Shown here one piece after another: positions 1 through 10,014 of a DNA stretch of 64,000 nucleotides. The notes beneath the pieces were generated by a model. It was not told the DNA's origin. It ran no database searches and saw nothing but the letters and a program-made list of their open reading frames with translations. Source of the stretch: JAGRGG01 sp965217265 (GTDB lineage Bacteria; Pseudomonadota; Alphaproteobacteria; Geminicoccales; Geminicoccaceae). The translations under genes were made by a program, and so were the position numbers. Numbering within the stretch: position 1 is the first letter of the stretch; each line of letters starts with the position of its first letter. The DNA lies in contig CBDCHP010000007.1 in the NCBI GenBank assembly GCA_965217265.1, forward strand, positions 62,001-126,000, in the 5' to 3' direction.

Positions 1-276
1 GCCTCCCCGCTCCGGGCGTTCTACCGCGTCACGCTGCCCTTGCTCTGGCCCGGCATCCTGTCCGGCGCCATGCTGGCCTTCATCATCTCGCTCGACGACT
101 TCGTCATCACCTACTTCGTCGCCGGGGCCGGGGCGACGACGCTGCCGGTCTACATCTTCGGCATGATCAAGATCGGCATCACGCCCGAGGTCAACGCCGT
201 CTCGGCGCTCATGCTCTTGGTCTCGATCGTCTTCGTCGCCCTGTCCTGGCTGGTGGCGCGGCAACGGTCGACCTAG
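1..276 (+). CDS. potC: ABC transporter permease, PotC-like, C-terminal part only
   Basis: The frame is open from base 1 and ends at a TAG at 274-276, so only the last 91 residues are present. The visible part begins within the EAA-loop region (LRAFYRVTLPLLWPGILSG, with the G...LP pattern that contacts the ATPase). It continues into two hydrophobic segments around LAFIISLDDFVITYF and VSALMLLVSIVFVALSWLV. The SLDDFVITYF block is characteristic of the PotC branch of polyamine permeases. A PotD-like binding protein gene lies about 2.3 kb downstream on the same strand, which supports a spermidine/putrescine importer. The companion permease and the ATPase are presumably upstream of the window. Substrate assignment is by family and context only. 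Confidence 0.85.
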   Translation, partial: ASPLRAFYRVTLPLLWPGILSGAMLAFIISLDDFVITYFVAGAGATTLPVYIFGMIKIGITPEVNAVSALMLLVSIVFVALSWLVARQRST

Positions 277-296
277 AGCGCCGCCGGCGGGACGGT

Positions 297-2498
297 TCAG
301 CCCAGGGCCGGCTCGGCGACCCGCACCGGCCGCTCGATCGCCTCGATCAAGGCGGGCAGTTCGTCGAGCGGCACCGGCCGGCCGAAATGGTAGCCCTGCA
401 CCTCGTCGCAGCGCAGCGCCCGCAGGGTCTCGGCCTCCGCCCCGGTCTCGACCCCCTCGGCGACGAGCCTGAGCCCGAGCCCGTGCCCGAGCCCGACCAT
501 GCCCTTGAGCAGCGCCCGCTTGGTCGGGTTGGCGGCGCAGTCGCTGACGAACGCCCGGTCGATCTTCAACTCGTCGAACGGCAGGTCGCGCAGGTAGGCG
601 AGCGACGAGTAGCCGGTGCCGAAATCGTCGATCGCCAGATCCACCCCCATCCGGTCCAGCCGCTTGATGCTCTCGATCGCGCGCGCGCGGCTGCGGTCGA
701 CGAGCAGGCTCTCGGTCAGTTCGAGGCAGAGTTGTGACGGCCGCAGACCGCTCTCGGCCAGCGCCGCTTCGACCTCGGCCACCATGTCCATCTGCCAGAA
801 CTGCGCCGCCGAGACGTTGACGCTGACGCGAAGGTCGGGCCGCTCAGCGACGAGGGTCCGCGCGTCGCGGCAGGCCCGGCGCAGGACCCAGAGCCCGAGT
901 TCGCCGATGAGCGAGGAGCTCTCGGCCACGGCGACGAACTCCGAGGGCGGCACGCGGCCGCGGGTCGGGTGGTGCCAGCGCAGCAGCGCTTCGCAACCGA
1001 CGACGCTACCCTGCTTCAGGCAGACCTGCGGCTGGTAGTGGAGTTCGAGCGCGTCGGCCGCGATCGCTGCGCGCAGGTCCTGCGTCAGGCTCAGGCGATC
1101 GCGGGACGATTCGTACATGTCGGGGTCGAAGAAGCGGTACCCGTCGCGGCCCTCGGCCTTCACTTGATAAAGGGCGAGGTCGGCGTTGCGGCTCAGCGTG
1201 TCGAGGTCGCCGCCGTCGCCGGGTGCGAACGCCGCGCCGATGCTGAGCTTGGCCTTGACTTCCACCCCGTCCAAGCGCAGGGGTGCTGCCGTCGCCGCGC
1301 GCAGACGCTCGATGAGGACGACGACACCGTCGACGTTGTCCGCCTCGGGCAGCAACAGCGCGAACTCGTCGCCGCCGAGGCGGGCGAGCAGGTCGCGCGG
1401 GCGCAGGCAGCCCATCATGGTCTTGGCGAGCGCCACGAGCAGGTCGTCGCCGAAGTCGTGGCCGAGGCTGTCATTCACCTCCTTGAAATGATCGAGGTCG
1501 ATCAACAACAGCGCCGCCGTGCCGCCCGCATCGCCGATCTCGTTCAGCCGACGCCGCGCCTCGCGCTGGAACAGCGCCCGGTTGGCGAGCCCGGTCAGCG
1601 GGTCGTAGTAGGCGAGTTGTCGTAACTGGGCCTCGCGCTGCCTGCGCTCGGTCGTGTCCTGCACGACGGCGAAGATGTCCGCGCCGACGGCATCCTCGGG
1701 GCGATCGGGCCGCACCGCGACCCTCAGCGAGCGTCGACAGCCGTTCCGGTCGACGACGTGATATTCGGTCTCGAACCCCTGCCGTCCGCTGCGGCTCGCC
1801 GCGATAGAGGCGAGGAGCGCCGCGCGATCCTCGGGTTCGACCCGTTGGAGCAGCTCGTCCAGGGCCGGCGGGCGCGCATCGGCCGTCAAGCCGTGCAGTT
1901 GCGCGATCACGCCGCCGAGGTGGAGGGTACCGTCCTCGCCCAGCCGCCACGTGCCGAGGTTGGCAACGCGCTGGGCTTGGTCGAGTTCTAAGCTGTGGCG
2001 GTGCAGGTCGGTCACGTCGAGGTTGATCCCGAAGACTTTGCCGTCGGGCAGGGTCAGCTTCGTGACGCGCAACCATTTCCCCCCTGGAAAAGGTCGGTCG
2101 TGTGCTAACCGGTCGTCCCTGCGATGTCCTTGCATACGATCGGCAAGGGCGGCCTCCTCCTCCTCGGGCGTCAGGGTGCCCGCGAGACTGTGGCGCATGA
2201 AATCGACGTAGTGGGGCCTGTCGCCGAGGTCCTCGAAAGGCTTGGGATGGAGCTGCCGGTAGGCGTCGTTGCAGTCGACGAGCCGGTCGTCGGCGCCCCA
2301 CAGCACGTAGGCGCCCGGCAGGTTTCGCAAGGCGTAGTAGAGCGCATCTCGCTCGACCAACAGGCGACGCAGGCGCCAAGCCAGCGGCAGGGCGCCGACG
2401 AGACAGCCGATGAGTGACGCGAGGCCGAGTTGCAAAAAGAGATCCAAGTCAGACCGTCCGGTGCCAGAATAGGGCGTGAGGCACCGTTGTACGGTCAT
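297..2498 (-). CDS. Membrane-anchored PAS-PAS-GGDEF-EAL protein (c-di-GMP turnover)
   Basis: A 733-residue protein. One hydrophobic segment lies near residues 20-42 (LGLASLIGCLVGALPLAW). Two PAS-like regions follow, at about 55-165 (ALRNLPGAYVLWGADDRL) and 175-290 (ending in a PAC-like stretch, VVQDTTERR). A GGDEF domain begins with YYDPLTGLANR and carries an intact GGDEF motif near residue 374. An EAL domain has EALLRW near 503, the glutamate of LELTESLL, and DDFGTGYSS near 627. Both catalytic motifs look complete, so it could make cyclic di-GMP, degrade it, or have one domain regulate the other. It lies on the opposite strand inside the polyamine gene group, 110 bases from the potD-like start. 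The ATG at 2498 precedes the membrane segment; a start a few codons later cannot be excluded. Confidence 0.93.
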   Translation of the reverse strand: MTVQRCLTPYSGTGRSDLDLFLQLGLASLIGCLVGALPLAWRLRRLLVERDALYYALRNLPGAYVLWGADDRLVDCNDAYRQLHPKPFEDLGDRPHYVDFMRHSLAGTLTPEEEEAALADRMQGHRRDDRLAHDRPFPGGKWLRVTKLTLPDGKVFGINLDVTDLHRHSLELDQAQRVANLGTWRLGEDGTLHLGGVIAQLHGLTADARPPALDELLQRVEPEDRAALLASIAASRSGRQGFETEYHVVDRNGCRRSLRVAVRPDRPEDAVGADIFAVVQDTTERRQREAQLRQLAYYDPLTGLANRALFQREARRRLNEIGDAGGTAALLLIDLDHFKEVNDSLGHDFGDDLLVALAKTMMGCLRPRDLLARLGGDEFALLLPEADNVDGVVVLIERLRAATAAPLRLDGVEVKAKLSIGAAFAPGDGGDLDTLSRNADLALYQVKAEGRDGYRFFDPDMYESSRDRLSLTQDLRAAIAADALELHYQPQVCLKQGSVVGCEALLRWHHPTRGRVPPSEFVAVAESSSLIGELGLWVLRRACRDARTLVAERPDLRVSVNVSAAQFWQMDMVAEVEAALAESGLRPSQLCLELTESLLVDRSRARAIESIKRLDRMGVDLAIDDFGTGYSSLAYLRDLPFDELKIDRAFVSDCAANPTKRALLKGMVGLGHGLGLRLVAEGVETGAEAETLRALRCDEVQGYHFGRPVPLDELPALIEAIERPVRVAEPALG

Positions 2499-2608
2499 GA
2501 GGTGAACAAACCCCTAACGTCCGGTCGGCCGTCGGCCGATAGGTCCCCTTGCGCCGGGCGGGGGCTTGGGCTTTTCTGCCGGCAACGATGCAACAAAAGG
2601 CCGAGCCC

Positions 2609-3646
2609 ATGCGTAGCGCGCCCATCGCCCTCGCCGCCCTGATCCTCGCGACCGCCCCAACCGCCAAGGCCGAGGGCGAGCTCTTCCTCTACAATTGGTC
2701 GAACTACATCCCGCCCGACCTGCTCAAGGCATTCGAGAGCGACACCGGGATCAAGGTCACGCTCGACGTCTACGACAGCAACGAGACGATGGTGGCGAAA
2801 CTCCAGGCCGGGGCGGCCGGCTACGACGTCGTCGTGCCCTCGACCTACATGATCCAGCCGATGGTCGAGCAGGGCCTCTTGGAGGCGATCGACGTCGCGT
2901 CGCTGCCGAACTTTAAGAACCTCAAGGAGGCGTTCAAGGACCAGCCCCACGATCCCAAGAACGCCTACAGCGCGCCCTATCTGTGGGGAACGACGGGCTT
3001 CAGCTACGACAGCGCCCGCGTGCCGGGCGGCGAACTGCCCGAGAGCTGGGCGCCGTTCTTCGATCCTCCATCGGAACTGGACGGGCAGATCGCTGCCCTG
3101 AACGACGAGGTCGAGGTTTGGAACGCCGCCGCCTACTATCTGAGCGTCGACAAATGTACCGAGGACAAGGAGGACGCGCAGGCGATCCTCGACCTCCTGG
3201 AGAAGCAAAAGCCGCACCTCGCCATGTATCAGTCCGACGGCACGATCGACCGCATGGCGGCGGGCGAGGTCATCATGCACCAGCAGTGGAACGGGGCCGC
3301 GCACCGGACCAAGGAGAAGCTGCCGACGGTGGTCTACGTCTACCCTAAGGAGGGCATCAGCTTGTGGGGCGACAACTTCGCCGTGCCGAAGGGCGCGCCG
3401 CACCTGGAGAACGCCAAGACCTTCATCGACTGGATGATGGACCCGAAGAACATCGCCGCGGCCTCGGACTTCACCGGCTACAATAACGCGATCGAGGGAT
3501 CCGAGCAGTACATGGACAAAGCGCTGACCGAGGACCCGGCGGTGAACATGCCCGAGGACTACGAGAATCGCTTGCGCCCGGCGACGGACTGCTCGGTCGC
3601 GTCGCGCGACCTGCGCAACCGGGTCTGGACGCGGCTGAAGTCGTGA
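2609..3646 (+). CDS. potD: Periplasmic polyamine-binding protein, PotD/PotF-like
   Basis: Substrate-binding protein of a polyamine ABC importer. The ATG at 2609 gives a clean signal peptide (MRSAPIALAALILATAPTAKA) followed by the family opening ELFLYNWSNYIPPDLL, and AAAGG lies about nine bases upstream. An in-frame ATG at 2588 is possible but has no ribosome-binding site. The mature protein has the expected blocks KVTLDVYDSNETMVAKL, GYDVVVPSTYMI and LWGDNFAVPKGA. A Cys in VDKCTED and one in ATDCSVAS could form the disulfide usual in this family. The next gene overlaps its stop codon (GTGA). It very likely works with the permease fragment at 1-276. Whether the ligand is putrescine, spermidine or an acetylated form is not visible. 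Confidence 0.93.
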   Translation: MRSAPIALAALILATAPTAKAEGELFLYNWSNYIPPDLLKAFESDTGIKVTLDVYDSNETMVAKLQAGAAGYDVVVPSTYMIQPMVEQGLLEAIDVASLPNFKNLKEAFKDQPHDPKNAYSAPYLWGTTGFSYDSARVPGGELPESWAPFFDPPSELDGQIAALNDEVEVWNAAAYYLSVDKCTEDKEDAQAILDLLEKQKPHLAMYQSDGTIDRMAAGEVIMHQQWNGAAHRTKEKLPTVVYVYPKEGISLWGDNFAVPKGAPHLENAKTFIDWMMDPKNIAAASDFTGYNNAIEGSEQYMDKALTEDPAVNMPEDYENRLRPATDCSVASRDLRNRVWTRLKS

Positions 3647-4538
3647 CCGACCTGACCCTGGCGCTGCTCGCCCTCAATATGGGACAATCGTCCAGGACGA
3701 TGGGTGAGGTCAAGGACACGGTCGCCGACGCGCTGGCGCAGGCCGGCGACGGGGGTGCGGCACTCCTCGCCCTGCCGGAATACTGGTGCGAGGCGTGGCT
3801 GACGCTGGCACCCAGGGGGCTGGCCGAGACCGAGGAGGTCCCCTGGATGGCGGAGCAGGCGGACGATCTCTTGCCTGCCCTCGCCGACCTCGCCCGCGAG
3901 ACCAAGGTGGCGCTGCTCGCCGGGACGGTGCCGGTCGCGGTCGGGGATGACCGCTACCGCAACCGGGCGCATTTGTTCCTGCCGGACGGGCGGGTTCTGC
4001 TCCAGGACAAGCTGACCCTGACCCCGGACGAGCGCGACCCTTCGGCCTGGAACCTGGAGCCGGGCGTCCGGCTCGACGTCCTGACGTGGCGGGGTCTGCG
4101 CATCGCCGTCGTCGTCTGCCTCGACATCGAGCAGCCCTCGCTCGCGGCCCGGCTGCAAGGGCTCGACCTCGACCTCGTCCTCGTGCCGACCGACACGGGC
4201 TACGCCTCCGGCCACGCCCGCGTGTTCGGCTGCGCCAAGGCGCGGGCGGTCGAGCTGATGGCGGCGGTGGCGCCGGTCGGCGGGGTCGGGCCGATCCCGC
4301 TCAACCCTGCGCGGCCGAACCACTCGGCGGCGGCGGTCTACCTGCCTTGCGAGCGGTCCTTGGGCTCGAACGGGGTGCTGGCCGAGTTGGCGGGTGCCGA
4401 CGCGAGCGAGGGGATCGGAGCGATGCTATTCGCGCGCGACATACCGTTCGGTGCGGTGCGGGCGGCGCGCGAGGGCTCGGCCGAGGTTTGGTGCGGCGCC
4501 TGGGACGCCGGCCGGGTCGTGATCAAGGAGGCCGGTTG

Positions 4539-4539
<1 letters not shown>
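3643..4539 (+). CDS. Carbon-nitrogen hydrolase (nitrilase superfamily)
   Basis: 298 residues. The Glu-Lys-Cys triad of the superfamily is in place: Glu46 in LPEYWCEAW, Lys123 in LLQDKLTLTPDE and Cys159 in VVVCLDIEQPS. Such enzymes hydrolyse amides, nitriles or carbamoyl groups. N-carbamoylputrescine amidase and omega-amidase are the members best known near polyamine genes. The GTG start at 3643 overlaps the potD-like stop by four bases, and the stop overlaps the next ATG by one base (TGATG), so all three genes are translated from one message. A role in releasing or recycling a polyamine-derived amide fits the neighbours, but the substrate cannot be read from sequence. Confidence 0.9.
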
Positions 4540-5567
<1,028 letters not shown>

Positions 5568-5612
5568 GCGGGATCGGGGGCACGGCGTCGGGCGCTGCGA
5601 TGCAGGGCAGAT

Positions 5613-5633
5613 AACCAATTCAGGTTGGTTTTC
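5613..5633 (+). terminator. Weak stem-loop with short T run after the amidohydrolase
   Basis: AACCAA and TTGGTT form a six-base-pair stem around a six-base loop and are followed by TTCC. It lies 45 bases after the stop at 5567. The stem is AT-rich and short and the T run is only about four bases, so this is at best a weak intrinsic terminator. Confidence 0.25.
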
Positions 5634-5675
5634 CTAGCAAGATGCGGCCTTGGGTTCGTTCGGTGAAATTTCGTG

Positions 5676-5829
5676 GGCATACGAACCCTGCCACCCCCGA
5701 TCAAGTCGGGGATGACAACATTGAGCAAGTTGGAATGATGCTCGCCCTCCTGGCTCAATGTTGGCCTTTGCCGTCCACACCGCCTCCTGTCATCCCCGAC
5801 TTGATCGAGGATCAGAGGCGGCAGGGCCG
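5676..5829. repeat. Family B dispersed inverted repeat, copy 1
   Basis: Two arms of about 35 bases face each other. The left arm contains CCCCCGATCAAGTCGGGGAT and the right arm ATCCCCGACTTGATCGAGGA, flanked by CCCTGCC and GGCAGGG. An inner pair, ACATTGAGC and GCTCAATGT, nests between them. It fills much of the 373-base gap (5568-5940) before the glutamine synthetase-like gene. Apart from this element and the weak stem-loop at 5613 I see nothing else in that gap. Related copies are at 21444, 52564 and 62213. Confidence 0.85.
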
Positions 5830-5940
5830 TGGCCTACGACACGACGGCGCTTGACGCCTCGCCACAACCGGAACAGTGGTGAGGATCATAAGCATCGGCG
5901 GCACCACGCGCCGCCCGCCCAGCGCAGGAGTCCTCGACAC

Positions 5941-7305
5941 ATGACCGCCACAATGAGCCTCGACGACCTCGAACACGCGGCCGGCGGGGGCGACATCGAC
6001 ACGGTGCTGGTCGCGTTCGTCGACCTGCAGGGCCGGCTGATCGGCAAGCGCTGCCACGTCCGCTACTTCCTCGACAGCGGCCACGAGGAGGCGCACGGCT
6101 GCGACTACCTGCTCGCCGACGACCTCGACATGGAGCCGGTGCCGGGTTACGCCGCGACCAGTTGGGCCACGGGCTACGGCGACTTCGTCATGAAGCCGGA
6201 CCTTGAGACGCTGCGCCCGCTTCCCTGGCTGGAGAAGACGGCGCTCGTCCTGTGCGACGTCCATGACCAGAACGGGGAGGACCTGCCGCACAGCCCGCGC
6301 GGCGTCCTTCGCCGCCAGATCGCGCGCCTCAAGGAGCGCGGCTACGAGGCTAGCTGCGCCACCGAACTCGAATTCTACCTGTTCGACGACGACTACCGCA
6401 CCGCGCACGCCAAGGGATACCGCGACCTCGTCACCGCCGGCTACTACATCCAGGACTACCACATCCTCCAGACCTCGAAGGAGGAGGGGGTGATGCGGGC
6501 CCTACGCAACGGCCTGCAAGGGGCCGGCATCCCGGTCGAGAGCACCAAGGGCGAGTGGGGGCCGGGGCAGGAGGAGGTCAACATCGTCTACAGCGACGCG
6601 CTCGCCATGGCCGACCGGCACGCGATCTTGAAGAACGGGATCAAGGAGATCGCGTACAACCAGGGCAAGGCCGTCACCTTCATGGCCAAGTGGGCCTACG
6701 ACCTCGCCGGCTCCTCGTCGCACGTCCACCTCTCGCTCAACGGCACCGACGGGGCGCCGGTCTTCCTCGACAAGGAGGCGCCGCATGCCATGTCGAAGAC
6801 GATGCAGTCCTTCGTCGCCGGGATGCTGCGCCACTCCTCCGAGATCACGTGGCTCTTGGCCCCCTACGTCAACTCCTACAAGCGCTTCCAGGCCGGCACG
6901 TTCGCCCCGACCAAGGCGATCTGGGCGAAGGACAACCGCACGGCGGGCTACCGGCTGTGCAGTCAGGGCAGCAAGGCGCAGCGGATCGAGTGCCGCATCG
7001 GCGGGGCCGACCTCAACCCCTACTTCGCCATCGCGGGGCTGATCGCGGCCGGGCTCAAGGGGTTGGAGGACAAGCTGCCGCTCGACCCGCCGTTCGAGGG
7101 CGACGCGTACAGCAACGACGAGCTGCCCGAGATCCCCAAGACCCTGCGGGACGCGATGGCGGCGATGGACAAGTCGGCGATGCTGCGCGAGGCGTTCGGC
7201 GACGCCGCCGTCGATCACCTCGTCCACACGGCGCGCTGGGAACAGATCGAGTACGACCGCCGGGTGACCGACTGGGAAGTGAAGCGCGGCTTCGAGCGCG
7301 CCTGA
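5941..7305 (+). CDS. puuA: Glutamine synthetase family protein, gamma-glutamylputrescine synthetase-like
   Basis: 454 residues from the ATG at 5941; the frame is open further upstream, but only through the family B repeat. Glutamine synthetase landmarks include CATELEFYLF, GEWGPGQEEVNI (metal-binding Glu residues), SSSHVHLSLNG (metal-binding His) and the nucleotide-binding Arg region in NRTAGYRL and RIECRIGGADLNPY. The length and the GWGPGQ-type motif suit the GSIII/PuuA group rather than GlnA. PuuA joins glutamate to putrescine as the first step of gamma-glutamylated putrescine breakdown. The next two genes encode an aldehyde dehydrogenase and an alcohol dehydrogenase, which fits. No PuuB- or PuuD-type gene is in the window, so another ligase substrate (for example ethanolamine or another amine) remains possible. 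Confidence 0.85.
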   Translation: MTATMSLDDLEHAAGGGDIDTVLVAFVDLQGRLIGKRCHVRYFLDSGHEEAHGCDYLLADDLDMEPVPGYAATSWATGYGDFVMKPDLETLRPLPWLEKTALVLCDVHDQNGEDLPHSPRGVLRRQIARLKERGYEASCATELEFYLFDDDYRTAHAKGYRDLVTAGYYIQDYHILQTSKEEGVMRALRNGLQGAGIPVESTKGEWGPGQEEVNIVYSDALAMADRHAILKNGIKEIAYNQGKAVTFMAKWAYDLAGSSSHVHLSLNGTDGAPVFLDKEAPHAMSKTMQSFVAGMLRHSSEITWLLAPYVNSYKRFQAGTFAPTKAIWAKDNRTAGYRLCSQGSKAQRIECRIGGADLNPYFAIAGLIAAGLKGLEDKLPLDPPFEGDAYSNDELPEIPKTLRDAMAAMDKSAMLREAFGDAAVDHLVHTARWEQIEYDRRVTDWEVKRGFERA

Positions 7306-7324
7306 AGGGAGCAAGGAGAAGGGC

Positions 7325-8722
7325 ATGGGCAAGAGCGTCAAGATCGTCTCGCCGATCGACGGGAGCATCGTCGCCGAGCGGCCCGTCGCCGACGACGGTG
7401 CGATCGAGGCGGCGCTGGCGCGATCAAAGGTCGCCGGGCCGGCGTGGCGGCGGGTGCCGATCACCGAGCGGGCAAGGGTCTGCACGGCGGCCGTGGACGC
7501 AATGCTCTCGATGGAACCCGAGATCGTGCCGGAACTGGCGCGGCAGATGGGCCGCCCGGTGCGCTCCGGCGGCGGCGAGTTGCGCGGCTTCGAGGAGCGC
7601 GCCCGGTACATGATCGCCATTGCGGAGAAGGCGCTGGCACCCCTGGTGCCCGAGCCCAAGCCCGGCTTTCGCCGTTACGTGACCCGCGAGCCGCTCGGCG
7701 CCGTCCTGGTCGTGGCGCCCTGGAACTTCCCCTACCTCACCGCCGTCAACGCCGTGATCCCGGCCCTCATGGCCGGCAACACCGTTATTCTCAAGCACGC
7801 GCAGCAGACCCTGCTCGCCGGCGAGCGCTTCGCGCGGGCGTTCGCGGCGGCGGGGCTGCCTGAGGGCGTGTTCCAGAACCTCGTCCTCGACCACGGCCAG
7901 ACCGAGCGGCTGATCGCGTCCGGGAGCGTCGACTGGGTCAACTTCACCGGCTCGGTTGACGGCGGCAGGAGCATGGAGCGGGCGGCGGCCGGCACCTTCA
8001 CCGGCCTCGGCCTCGAACTCGGCGGCAAGGACCCGGCCTACGTTCGACACGACGTTGACCTCGACGCCGCGATCGAGGGCCTCGTCGACGGCGCCTTCTT
8101 CAATTCGGGGCAGAGCTGCTGCGGCGTTGAGCGGATCTACGTCGATCGGGCCGTCTTCGATCCCTTCGTCGCCGGCTTCGTCGACCTCGCCAAGGCCTAC
8201 GTCCTGGGCGACCCGCTCGACCCCGCGACGACCTTGGGGCCGATGGCGCGCGCGTCCGGGGCCGAGGCGGTGCGCGACCAGATCGACGCCGCCCTGCGCG
8301 CCGGGGCGCGGGCGCTGATCGACCCGGGCGACTTCCCCCGCGACGTGCGCGGCTCGGCTTATATGGCGCCGCAGGTGCTGGTCGACGTCGATCATTCGAT
8401 GGCGGTGATGGTCGACGAGAGCTTCGGCCCCGTGGTCGGGATCATGGCCGTCGACGAGGAGGCGGAGGCCGTGCGGCTGATGAACGACAGCCCCTACGGC
8501 CTCACCGCCTCGATCTGGACCGAGGACGTCGAGGCGGCGGCGCGGATCGGCGACGCGCTCCAGACCGGCACGGTGTTCATGAACCGCTGCGACTACCTCG
8601 ACCCCGCGCTGGCCTGGACCGGGGTCAAGGAGACCGGCAGGGGGGCGGCGCTCTCGAAGATCGGTTACGAGACGCTGACCAGGCCGAAATCCTTCCACCT
8701 CAAGCACGGGGACGGCGGATGA
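7325..8722 (+). CDS. NAD(P)-dependent aldehyde dehydrogenase
   Basis: 465 residues, close to the usual length. Motifs seen are VAPWNFPYLTAVNAVIPAL, ILKHAQQT, the NFTGSVDGGR turn that binds NAD, the general base Glu231 in LELGGKDP and the catalytic Cys265 in GQSCCGVERIYV. It starts 19 bases after the glutamine synthetase-like gene with AAGGAGAAGGGC just before the ATG. Its stop overlaps the next ATG (ATGA). It probably oxidises the aldehyde made from the glutamylated or free amine. The ILKHAQQT variant and GQSCC mark a subfamily distinct from the BetB-like enzyme at 51040. The exact aldehyde is unknown. Confidence 0.92.
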   Translation: MGKSVKIVSPIDGSIVAERPVADDGAIEAALARSKVAGPAWRRVPITERARVCTAAVDAMLSMEPEIVPELARQMGRPVRSGGGELRGFEERARYMIAIAEKALAPLVPEPKPGFRRYVTREPLGAVLVVAPWNFPYLTAVNAVIPALMAGNTVILKHAQQTLLAGERFARAFAAAGLPEGVFQNLVLDHGQTERLIASGSVDWVNFTGSVDGGRSMERAAAGTFTGLGLELGGKDPAYVRHDVDLDAAIEGLVDGAFFNSGQSCCGVERIYVDRAVFDPFVAGFVDLAKAYVLGDPLDPATTLGPMARASGAEAVRDQIDAALRAGARALIDPGDFPRDVRGSAYMAPQVLVDVDHSMAVMVDESFGPVVGIMAVDEEAEAVRLMNDSPYGLTASIWTEDVEAAARIGDALQTGTVFMNRCDYLDPALAWTGVKETGRGAALSKIGYETLTRPKSFHLKHGDGG

Positions 8723-9867
8723 AGGCGGCGACTTGGAGCTACCCGACCTCGGTGCGCTTCGGCGTCGGGCGGATCGCGGAGTTGGTCGGGGCCGTGCGGG
8801 CGGCCGGGATCGGGCGGCCGCTCGTCGTCACCGACCCCGGCGTGGCGCGGCTGCCGGCGGCGGCCGCGGTCGTGGGCCTCTTGCGCGGGGGCGGGATCGA
8901 CTTCGGCGTGTTCTCGGAGGTGACGCCGAACCCGATCGAGAAGAACCTCGAAGACGGCATCCGCGCCTACCGCGAGGGCGGGTTCGACGGCGTCGTGGCG
9001 CTCGGCGGCGGCTCGGCCCTGGACTGCGGTAAGCTGATCGCCTTTCAGCAGGGCCAGACCCGGTCCGTCTTCGATTTCGAGGACGTCGGCGATCAGTGGA
9101 CGCGGGCCGACCCCGCCGCGATCGCGCCGATCGTCGCGGTGCCGACCACGGCCGGGACCGGCTCCGAGGTCGGCCGCGCTGCGGTGCTGATCGAGGCCGC
9201 GACGACGCGCAAGAAGGTGATCTTCCACCCGAAGATGCTGCCGGCCGTCGTCATCGCCGATCCGGAACTGACCGCTGGCATGCCGCCCAAGATCACCGCC
9301 GGCACCGGCATGGACGCGCTGGCGCACTGCCTCGAAGCCTTTTGCGCGCCCACCTACCACCCGATGAGCGAGGGCATCGCCGTTGAGGGGATGCGCCTCG
9401 TCAAGGACGCCCTGCCCCGCGCCTACGCGAACGGCGGCGACCTCGACGCGCGGGCCGACATGATGGCGGCGGCGGCGATGGGCGCGGTCGCGTTCCAAAA
9501 AGGCCTGGGCGCGATCCACAGCCTCTCGCACCCGGTCGGCGCCCTCCACGACACCCATCACGGCCTGACCAACGCCGTCTTCATGCCCTACGTGCTGGCC
9601 TTCAACCGCCAAGCGATCGAGGCGAAGATGGGACGCCTAGCGGCGTGGCTCGGCCTGGAAAACGGCTTCGACGGCGTAATGCGTTGGGTGCTCGACCTGC
9701 GGCGAACGCTGGGCGTGCCGCACACGCTGGTCGGGCTCGGCGTCGACGACGCCCGCATCGACGAGATCGCGGCGATGGCGGTCGACGACCCGACGGCAAG
9801 CGGCAACCCGGTGCCGCTCGACGTTGACGGGGCGCGGCGGATCTTCACGGCGGCGATGCGGGGGTAG
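8719..9867 (+). CDS. Iron-containing (group III) alcohol dehydrogenase
   Basis: 382 residues. The nucleotide-binding GGGSALDCGK and the TTAGTGSEVGRAA block mark the iron alcohol dehydrogenase family. Metal ligands are expected in TGMDALAHCLEAFCAP and in GAIHSLSHPVGALHDTHHG, where the spaced His residues are intact. The protein starts with KAATWSYPTSVRFGVGRI, the usual N-terminus for this family. It is translationally coupled to the aldehyde dehydrogenase (ATGA overlap) and ends the polyamine-type operon. A family A repeat begins directly after its stop codon. It may reduce or oxidise an amino alcohol or hydroxyaldehyde linked to the pathway, but the substrate is not inferable. Confidence 0.92.
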   Translation: MKAATWSYPTSVRFGVGRIAELVGAVRAAGIGRPLVVTDPGVARLPAAAAVVGLLRGGGIDFGVFSEVTPNPIEKNLEDGIRAYREGGFDGVVALGGGSALDCGKLIAFQQGQTRSVFDFEDVGDQWTRADPAAIAPIVAVPTTAGTGSEVGRAAVLIEAATTRKKVIFHPKMLPAVVIADPELTAGMPPKITAGTGMDALAHCLEAFCAPTYHPMSEGIAVEGMRLVKDALPRAYANGGDLDARADMMAAAAMGAVAFQKGLGAIHSLSHPVGALHDTHHGLTNAVFMPYVLAFNRQAIEAKMGRLAAWLGLENGFDGVMRWVLDLRRTLGVPHTLVGLGVDDARIDEIAAMAVDDPTASGNPVPLDVDGARRIFTAAMRG

Positions 9868-10014
9868 AACGCTTGCGCGTCCGCTGCGCGGGGCTTTCTC
9901 TTTCTTCTTTTTGCCAGTGTTAACGCAAGAGACTGGCCGCGGCGCCGAGGGCTGGCCTCGAACAAAAGATAAAAAAGAAGAGAGAAAAGCCCCGCGCAGC
10001 GGACGCGAAGCGTT
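9868..10014. repeat. Family A inverted-repeat element, copy 1 (likely bidirectional terminator)
   Basis: Left arm 9868-9912 starts AACGCTTGCGCGTCCGCTGC and ends in a T/C-rich tract. The right arm, 9971-10014, is its near-perfect inverse, ending GCGGACGCGAAGCGTT. Each arm holds a small GC hairpin (CGCG...CGCG) followed by T-rich sequence, the pattern of an intrinsic terminator. The core between the arms, read on the minus strand, matches the core of copy 4 at 35722 (CCCTCGGCGCCGC ... CGTTAACAC), so this copy is inverted relative to that one. It fills the gap between two convergent genes and touches both stop codons. Confidence 0.9.
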
